The notes below the pieces were generated by a model. That model saw only the letters and a list, made by a program, of their open reading frames with translations. It had not been told where the DNA came from and searched no databases. A DNA stretch of 10,092 bases. Origin: Pinguiococcus pyrenoidosus (taxonomy: Eukaryota; Sar; Pinguiophyceae; Pinguiochrysidales; Pinguiochrysidaceae). The stretch is taken from contig JAAMXY010001610.1 in NCBI GenBank assembly GCA_019677205.1, forward strand, positions 1 to 10,092, in the 5' to 3' direction. The position numbers were made by a program, and so were the translations under genes. Positions 1 to 9,100 of the stretch are shown here, piece by piece. Every line of letters begins with the position of its first letter. Position 1 is the first letter of the stretch.

Positions 1-1
1 C

Positions 2-163
2 AGCTGGAGCGGAGGGCAGGAGACCCAGCGCGGTCTTGTCAAAGGCAAATCCGAATTGCACGTCCTCGTCGTTGTGGATGTGGATCGTCTCCACTGCCAC
101 CGTGCCGCGCATGAGCTTGTTGAAGTACACGCGAGAGGTGGAGAAGCGCACGTGTGGTTCGGC
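2..163 (-). other. Partial ASH/MSP-like domain at window edge (residues 3310-3363)
   Basis: VAEPHVRFSTSRVYFNKLMR is the opening strand, followed by TIHIHNDEDVQFGFAFDKTA, the N-x-E/D turn and F-x-F strand. The second sheet would lie beyond base 1. The chain reads into the window edge without a stop, so the C-terminus is not here. Confidence 0.78.
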
Positions 164-3100
164 CACCTGGCCGACGAAGAGAAAGAGCTCCGAGATGCCA
201 TGCGACGGAATCCGGAAGCGATAGAACGCCTCCGCAACGCCGACCTCGTCGGGCGTGTACTCGAATGCCATCTCCCCGCGAGCGCCACTCACGAGAGAGC
301 CCTTGGCTGTCAAGCAGCGCCAGGACGGGCACACTTCGCCTAGCTGCTCCCACTGGAACTCGTAGCCCTCTCCCGTCGGATTCACCACTCCAAAGCGTCT
401 TGGGTTTCGCATGCGCGTGCCGCGACTCTCCACCTCCACGACCTTGACGGAGCCGGCTTCGATGGGGCCCAGCTGTCCCATCTCGTTCTTCAGGTTGGGA
501 TTCCTCCTCTGGAGATACTCGGAAGCGTCGGGGAGGTCAAAATGGCAGATGGGACGAAGAGCCCGGCCCCGGACCTGGACTGCCAAAGGCGCAAGATCCG
601 TGGTCTCCGCGCCGGCGCCAAGCGTTGCATGCATCTTGTAGGAGAAGCTCCCAACATCGCGCGGAAGAAATCGGACCTCAAACTCCTGCGACTCCTTCCC
701 GCAGATGACGCCGGAAATCGGAGAGACGGTGAATGGAGCAGGTCCATCGCGGAAGGTGGATAGGCTTTCCGAGGTGAACTTCCAGCTGAACGGCAGACGA
801 GTCGACGACGTGTTCTTCACCGTCAAGTGGGTCACGCGACTCTGAAACATGAAGGTGTCCCGGAAGGGGATGACATCCGTCAAGCACTCATAGCCAGCGA
901 CGTCGGCGTTGCCGACAAGCTTAATGGCGAGGAAGCGCTCGCTGCGATCGCCATCGGGAACGTTTTCGACCTCGTAGGTCGGTTCGGGGATGACGACCTT
1001 CACCATCTGGACGCCGTCGATCACGTCTGCCTTCTGAAGCCTCGGTGCACGGGGTTCTGGCGCCGGGGCGCCTTTCTTTCCTTTCCCCTTCGGCTTTGAC
1101 GATGCTGGGGGCTCCTCGGGGGCGTCTAGCAGCGCGAGCTCCTCCTCGGAAGCCGGCCGCACCTCGCACATGCTCTCATCCCAGTTGATCTCGGACTCCG
1201 TGGACGTGTATCTGATGCGCTCCAGCTTGAGTTGCACGTGCATGGCACCTTCGCCTGAGAAGTGCAAGACTTTGCCGCGCTGAATGCGGAACTTGCCGAG
1301 AACCTCCTTGGTCTGGCCCGGCTGGAGGTGGCCAACGGCAGGGGAAAAGGAGAACACGTCGGCCGGGGCATCACCCAGATCCCAGGAAAAGCGCACGGGG
1401 ACTCTTCCGGTCGATCGCAGCGTGAATCGGACTTCCTTGAAGAGCTCCCCTGCCCTTGCCCCCTCTGCCTCGTCCGACGACGAGGTGCCCGACGGCACCG
1501 TGATTTCCCCGAAGTCGATGATTTCCCCCGAGCAGTCCGCGTCGCCGGGAAGGTTCTCCAGCGTCACGTCGCATCGATAGGCCTCTCCGGTGAAGCCAAA
1601 GATCTGTCTCTCATACGCGTTGTGCATCACGGTCATCACGATTCGGGCGGCGAGGCGCTCCCCCACAACTTCCTCTGCGTTGGGGTGGTCCTGAGGCGAG
1701 AAGATCGCGGAGACGGCTTGGCTCTCGCCGGGCGCGAGGGTCACGCTGTGGCCGGCAAGAGCGAAACCATACGGATTCGGATTCGGATTCGGCACTTCCT
1801 TGTCCCAGTTGAATAGACACGTCGAGGGAATCGAGCCATCGTTCCGCAGCATGACGCTCAGCTCGCGGCTCTTGCCGATGAGAACGCGCTTGAAGTCGAG
1901 CGACAGGCTTCCATCCTCTGCGCGAGGCAGGGGGCTATCCACGGTGACGCAGGGCAGAAGTCCTTTGCCCACGAGGCCAAACTTCAGCAGACCGGTTTCG
2001 TCGTCTTGGGCGTCGGCGACCTTCGCGTTGAAGCTCGCACGATAAGGCCGCATCTCCGTGGGGTTGAAGTACACGCTCGCGTAGGCATACTCGTGTGGTG
2101 CAATCTCCACACTTGCCGGGGTTGCCTGGAAGGCCTTCACGTCCGAGCTGCCGTCCGTGCCGTTTCCCTCAGCTACAACGCCGATGTCCACACGTGCCAT
2201 GATCTTCGTCGGATTCATGAGCTTGATGCGCTCGCACACACCGCGGGGGTTCGGGTTAGAGCCGCAGACGATGTCCCCGAAGCTCAGGACGCCTTCATCT
2301 TCAGCAAAGCAGGCGGCATTGACCGTCTTCCTTCGGGCCGCAGCCAAGTCCGTCACGACACCTTGCTCCTCAAAGATTGACGTCCAGCTCGTGGTCGCGA
2401 GTTCGGGATAGCAGCTCTCTCCCAGCAGTTCGTACGAAGAGGCTGCCTGCGTGACCGGCATGGCTGGGTCGGCTCCGCTGATCTGGATCTTCATCTGCTC
2501 CTTGAAGATCATCTTGCCGGAGGGGCTAAAGACGATCTCGATGTATGCGGTTTCGCCTGGCTGGAGCGTTCCGCCCCCGGGAGAGACCGTGAACTGCCCG
2601 ATCGTATTCTCTTCCGACGGCGGGGCGACGACCTTGACGACGTACTCCTCCTTTGCATCCGCTACCTTGCCACCGTTTGCCGTCCACTTCGCCTTGGCCT
2701 GCTCGCGCTGCTCTTCCGACAAGATCGCGAGTGGGGTGGAGGCCAGCACAGCATCCTGCAGGACCTCTGGCGCCTCCTGCGCCGACAGGCCAAATGCAAC
2801 CTCGAAAGGGGAAGTGTTCTTGAGCTCAACTCGACGGCGGCGGCTCTTGGCGTCAAACTTCAATGCGCCAAAGTTCAGGCCCCTTCCCGGCTGGAGGCGG
2901 AAGGTCGACCAGACGGCCTCGCCATTGACATTCACCGTAAAGTCCTCGACCGCCTCCCCCGTCAAGGGCTCCGAAATGACGCAACGCAGATCCCGATTCT
3001 CAACGAGATGTATCTCCTCCGTCGAGCAAAGGGTCGCCAGAACCGTTACGCTCCCTCCCGGTGCAATGGATCCGCCGGTCGGATCAACGCTGAGGCACTT

Positions 3101-6100
3101 CGACAGCACCTTGCCCCGCGAGCTGAATTGGAAGCCGATCTCGTACTTGCCTCGATTCCAGAGCTGGAACGCCCTCGGCAACGTATCGCCGACGCGGATT
3201 TGCCCAAAGTCCACGGTGCCAGCGCTCTGCCGCCGGCGGCCGTGGGGTGTCTGGGCAGCAGCAGCCTTGCGTTCGGCTTCTTCCTCCTCCGTCTCGAAGG
3301 CCACCGCCTTGATGCGGTACGCCTCGGCGTTCAGCTTTATGGTAGAGCGGAAGACCCGCTTTGGGTCGCCGCCATGGACCGGATAGAAGGCCGCCTCGTT
3401 CAGAGCTTGATCCTCCTCCTCGTCGTCGACAGACTCCCTCAGCTCGTCGAAGAATTCCCTGTACTTCTCCTCCATGCCCTCCGGAGCCTCGCGTGTCGTC
3501 GTGGCCAGGCCTCCCTCGACGTCCGAGTAGACCAGGTCGATGCTCTCCTCAAAGACGCTCTCCACAATCGACGTGAAGCGGATGCTGATCTCGGTGTCCC
3601 CCTTCACGGGAAGCACCCCTTGGACAGGCCAAATGCGAAACTCCCTCAGGCCCAAAAACTTGGAAATGTCGAGTCGGAACGCGACTGCCACGTCGCTTGT
3701 GTTGTGGAGGCTGAACGTCTTGATGTAAGACCGCGATAGCAGCTGGCGCCCAAAGTCGATGAGTGGCTCCACTGGCTTGGTCTCCCCAGCGGCGTCGACC
3801 GAGGAGTCTTCGTCGACTATGGGCTGCGTCGGCCAAGGTCCTTCCAGCTGAATCGTTGGCGTGGCTCCCTTGCACGACAACTGGAACTCGATGGCGTCGG
3901 GATTGTCGGCGATGGTCGCTCTCATGATCCATTGATACCCTTCATCTTCCTTGGGGAAGGCCCAGAGCCGGACTTCCTTCGTCTCGCCGACGGGCAGCTC
4001 GAATTGCGACTCGTCATAGTGGAAAGGGCACTCCACTACAGGCACTTCTTCCTCTGGCTCTTCCTCCTTCGCTTGCTTCCTCGAGCCTTTGGCTGGAGCG
4101 GCCGGCTCCTCCTCCTGGGGCTGCGAGTCAACAGGCTTCTCGCGGTCTGGCACCTCGATCGGTACCAATTCCAAGCTCACTTGCGCCGGGAAGGGCCCGC
4201 TGTTTGACATTCGCAGAACCTCGCTGTTGGTGTCTTCGACCGTGATGGCATGTGTACGTCTGCGCCTGCGAGGAAGCTCGCCGTGCTGCCCGACCTGCGA
4301 CTGACGCGGATCAGTCTCTTCGTTGCCAGCGGCGCTCGCCTGTGGCATCTCCTTGTAGGATAGCAGCGGGCCAAAGTCATAGCAGCGCGTGCTGGAGATG
4401 TACCGCTTTCCGTAGGTCACCGGTGCCTTGGAGGACCTCGAGTGCATCATGAAGACGTTGCGAGGATCCGAGTGAATCGACGGGACGGCGCAGTACCCTT
4501 CGCAGGACAGGACGAGCTCACGAGTACCATTCACAATCCCAAACGCCATTTCACAGTTGAGCTTGCAGGTCTCGTCGCTCCGGAAGCGCACGTAGAAAGA
4601 GACTGCTCCCTCGGCTGGAACAAGCCATCGAAACGGCCCCTTTGACATCTGCGGATCGTCTGTTTGCTCGCCTTCCGCGTCCTCGTCTTGCGGAGGCTGC
4701 TCCTGGCTTTCGGGCGCTCCGGTGTCAGCTTCGGCGCTTGCCTCCGCGTCCGTCACCTTCTCAGGCTCTTGCATTGCCGCGATGGCGGCCTCTCCTTCGT
4801 CCTCTCGAAGAATCTGGAAGAGAGAGATGGGATTCCTCTTCACTCGAGCAGTCGGCTTCTTGTACAACTGGTAGAGGCGATCCGCTGGGACGCGCATGGT
4901 TTCACGAGACGGGAAGCTGTCCAAGCTGGGCCGAAGGAGGCCGAGCACGGAGGCAAAGGTATCATCTGCCGCCTCTTCAATGGCTGGAGCAACCACGACG
5001 ACCGGCCCTGGCGTCTCCGCCTTTGCCTCTTCCTCCGCATCGGTAGCGGGGAGACCTTCCGAGGGTTGGCTCTTGGGAGAGGCTGACGCCTCCGCAAGAG
5101 ATGGCTTGTCTTGCGTCGCATCGTCTCCGCTCTCCTCGACGCTTTCACCTGGAGCTGAAGGCTTCGTCTCTTCGAAGCGCCGCCGGACGGCTTCCACTGC
5201 AGCTCGATAGCTATCGTAGGACGCCATCCCCGACCCATCCCGCTTTGGTGGATCAATGGGCGGCTCCTCGCCCGCCTCGCTCGCTTCCTCGTCACCGGGC
5301 TTCCTGTGGAGAATGCCTTCTGTGGGATGCCAGACCTGCAGGACTGCCGCTTTCAGCCGATGGGCCTGCGCCGTAAGCTTCTCTTCACAGTGCTTCTTCG
5401 CCGCGTGATACGCCTCTCGCTCAGAGTCGTCGAGCAAGTCCAAGTCGGTGTTGTCAAGCTCGATGAAGGCTGCAACCGGCAGGAGCCTCTCGTGTGGCGG
5501 TAGATCGGCGAGGGCGTCCGAGCTGTCGCTGTTTGCCATCTCTTCGTGAAGCGGCTTCGATCTGTTCACCTCTTCTGGCCTCGCATCTTCCGCCGTGCCG
5601 TCGCTCTGCCCCTGGCCCTCATCTCCGGGATTTCGCTGGGTGTCGCTGGCTTCCACGCCGTCGTCGTCCCCGTCGCCGTCAGGTTGCTTCAGCGGGAAGC
5701 CATCCGCGTCGACCTCGAGAATCGCGCGAGACGTCTCGTAGAGACGCTGCATACGGGCGGCGAAAGCGTCCTCCTCAATGTCCAGCACGACCAGCTGGGC
5801 ATTGGGCAGAGCCTTGCCAATCCCAGTGGCGGCGTCTTCGGGAGAACAAGCGGCGCCGGTGGTGCTGAGGCCGTCAATGATAAGGCCACACCCAGCATCT
5901 GAGTGCTTCGCCCGCCAAGACACCAGCGTCGATACGAGCTCGGCGGAGAGCGGCGTCGGCTCCAACAGCTCTTGAAGCCTGGCAGCTGCTGGTCCGATCT
6001 CCGGTTCCACGTCCTTCTTCGACTTCTTGGGCTTGGATGCGGCCTTCTCTTCCTCCTCGGCAGCGGCTGCAGCTCTCGCCTCTTCGACTTCCTTGTCGAA

Positions 6101-9100
6101 GAGCTTCTGTTCGTGCTTTGTCCGGCGACCCAGCACTGCCCGCGCACGCAATCCAAGCGGGGAGGCCTCCGAGGCCGCCTCCTCGAGGATGAGATCCAGG
6201 TTGGTGTACACAAAGCCGTCTCCCAGCTTCTCCACCAGTCGCTGGGCCAGTAGGCTGCAGCCGGAGATTGGCGGTCCAAAGAAGACGAAGTCGATGGCTC
6301 GGCCGTCGTCGCGTGGCTCGCGCTCGCGATCCCAAGTCTCCAGGGGCGGGCGGAGCCCTTCGTACTGACTTCGATGGAGCGTGCGAAAATGCGTGTTTCT
6401 CACATGATCGGGCAGGCCTTGGCCAGCGAGACGAAGCGGCAGTCTCGTGAGGCCTTCGGCGTCGTACGTGGCACCCCTCACGAGCACCTCTTCTTCGTGC
6501 TTGTACTCGTCGTCAAAGTCCACGGAGAAGACCTCGACGTCCTCCTTCCCCTTGTTGATCAGCGTCACCTTCTCGTAGGTCACTTGACCAGGCAGCACAG
6601 GACCCAGCTGGAGCTTCGGGGTATCGAAGCGCACAGCGTTGGTGTAGCCGTCTCCCAAGAAGGTGACGTTACGCGTTCTCGCCACGGTCAGGATCTTCAG
6701 CGGCATCTTGACATTGTAGGAGCGCACCTCGCCAGGCATGAACTCGACAGCAACCACCGCCTTGCCGTCGGCTTGCAGCGTGCCAGACGACGGCGTCATG
6801 TGGAAGTACGGAACGTCCTTCTGGCTCCCGATGGGCAGCTTGAACTCCCAGTCGGCGGATACGGGTGAAATGTTGTGGAGCAACAGGCACTTGACCGCCG
6901 AGCGGCCGAGGCGCACGGGACCGAACGACAGGGACTCCTTGCTGACCTTGATTCGAGGCAGCGTCACATTGGCGCGCAGCACCACCTCCACGTCGGGCCC
7001 GGTCTTGAGCTTCACGGCTAGGGCAACCTGGTTCTCTCCGAGCGGAGTCAGCTTGTTCGCGTAGAAAGTTACGTCGAAGGTGACGGAGCCATGCTCAGGG
7101 AGGCGAGCCACCTTGAGCGGGTCGATGCTGAAGCCTGAATGCTTCAGTACCTTCTTGTCGAACGCCCAGCTCAGCTGTCCCAGCCGCGAACTGTTTGTCA
7201 CGGAGAAGCTCTTCATTTTCGTCTGTCCCTGAACGACGTTGCCGAAGTCTAGCACATAGGTGGCGACGGTGAACTCGGGAGGATTGATCTGCCTGGGCCT
7301 TGACGTCGGTCGAGCGGATTCCTCCTTCGCTCCGTCGATGACGATGCTGCCGGCCTTCTCCAACAGGAACTGAGTGTAGACCAGTCGATTCGCCTCCATC
7401 TCCACTTCCGTAGGTACATGAGGCTGGCTTGCTTGTTTGACTTGGTTGCGCCCCGTAATCGCCGTAAGTTGGGTGATCGCTTTGGACCTCGCCAAACTCG
7501 AAGCAAGGCTGATAGCCGCACTCTGCGCCGTACTGCGCGCGAGGCTCGCCGCAGCGGAGCTTCCGGACTGAGACGGCGTCCTTCTGTCGCTAAAGCCATT
7601 CGGGTCTGCGGAATCCAGTCGCAGCGTCTGGGTCATCGGCACTCGAAGCGTCGACGCCTGCGGTGGATGGGGAAGCCCATCCCCGCTCGGAGGCATCGCC
7701 GCTTCGTCAGGGTTGATCAGATTCTCCATCGCCGTGTCGAGCACCTCCTGCCAAGAGGGATCGGCTTCTCCAGGATACACCGTCGGAGTGCTGCTCTCCG
7801 TGCGGTCGGGGGCGGTTTCCTTCTGTTCCTCTTCACCAGCTTCCGCGTCCAGCTCGTGCTCGTCTTCTTCTTCGTCGTCGAAGACTCGACTCCTCGACGG
7901 TGGCAGAGCGCGGCCCCATGGACTGACTCGCGGATCGCGCGGCAGAGACACCACCGCGGAGGAGAAGATGCCGTTCACGTACACCTTCAGCTCCACCGGA
8001 TCGAAGTGCGCCACCTCAAGCCGCAGGCGACGACAGATCGGGGCCGGCAGTCCCGGGAGCACCCTCACAGAGATGCGCTGCCGATCGTTGGCAAAGACCT
8101 TCCCCGTGGATGGTGACACGTCGATGAAGGCGCCAGCTTTCTGCCGGTTGGCCGCGCCCTCCTCGTCGTCGTCCGGCAGGATCTTGATCTGGAAGGGGAA
8201 GGGCACGCGGCCGGTGTTGTGGATGTAGAAGTCCCTGTCCTCCACGCTGGCGAAGAAGATGCTGCCGAAGTCCAGGAACGCCCTGTCTAAGCGGAAGCCG
8301 ATGATGGATGCCTCTCCCAGTAGATTCACTTCATAGTCTGGGCCTCCATCGACCTCGGCGATAGCGGTGGCCTTGAACTTCCGATTGGCGTGGCCGTAGA
8401 AGACAAACTCGACATCCTCGGACTCCCCAGGGCCCAGCGTTGACCGCAGCGGAACAATGTCGAAGACTTGATTCACGGGCACGTGCGGCTTCCTCGATGA
8501 TCCCGCCGACTCGCCGTCGTCCAGAAAGGACCATTGGAAGCTAGTCTGCACGGTCGAGTTGTTCGTCGCCCTTACGAGCATCGTCTTCGTGGTGTCGTTG
8601 AGGACGCAGCCGAAGTGGATCGTCTGAAACGCGAAGTCGATGTTCGGGAAGTTGACGCGCCCGATCAGAGGGATCGCCTCCTTGTACGGATGGTTCCGGA
8701 AGGACACCTGTAGCTTGCTCTCCACCGTATGCGACGCGCGGTCGCCGCGGTAGCCGGGGTCAAACTCGATGCTCATCTCCCTCTCTTCATCGGGCAGGAG
8801 GGTGTACTCCAAGCCGGGCACGGAGAAAGGCGAGTTGCACCGCAGAACGAAGTCGAGAGGCAGCGCGGTGACGTTCGTCAGGGTGAAGGCCTGCTCCTGC
8901 ACGTGGATGTCCACGCCCGGCTGATAGGTGTAGTCGAACTGGAATTCGGACTTGCTTGGCCGCACCAGCGGATTGATGAAGTCTGCGGACACTTCCGTCT
9001 GGAAGATCTGCTTGATCGCCTTCTCCTTGCCTATCTTGGCTTCGCAGATCAGCAGCTCCTTCAAGTTCCCAACGGCGCTGCTCTGGCCCTGGAAGACGAA

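Noticed and set aside
1262-1816. Plus-strand open frame of 184 codons with an Arg-Ile repeat near its end
   Set aside because: The Arg-Ile repeat is only another frame of the ggattc microsatellite. The minus strand encodes ordinary ASH domains here.
2451-3386. Plus-strand open frame of 311 codons, the longest ATG-to-stop frame in the window
   Set aside because: It lies antisense to three clear HYDIN ASH domains. Its translation is Ser/Arg/Thr-rich with no recognisable domain, as expected for a shadow frame opposite GC-rich coding sequence.
4649-5701. Low-complexity stretch as a retained intron
   Set aside because: The frame stays open for over 350 codons with coding-like codon choice, and both flanks are in the same frame. 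A disordered coding linker is the simpler reading.
5689-6335. Overlapping minus-strand frames of 196 and 153 codons opposite or beside the kinase-like domain
   Set aside because: They are Ser/Arg/Pro-rich shadow frames with no domain pattern. The HYDIN frame here shows a recognisable P-loop and DG motif.
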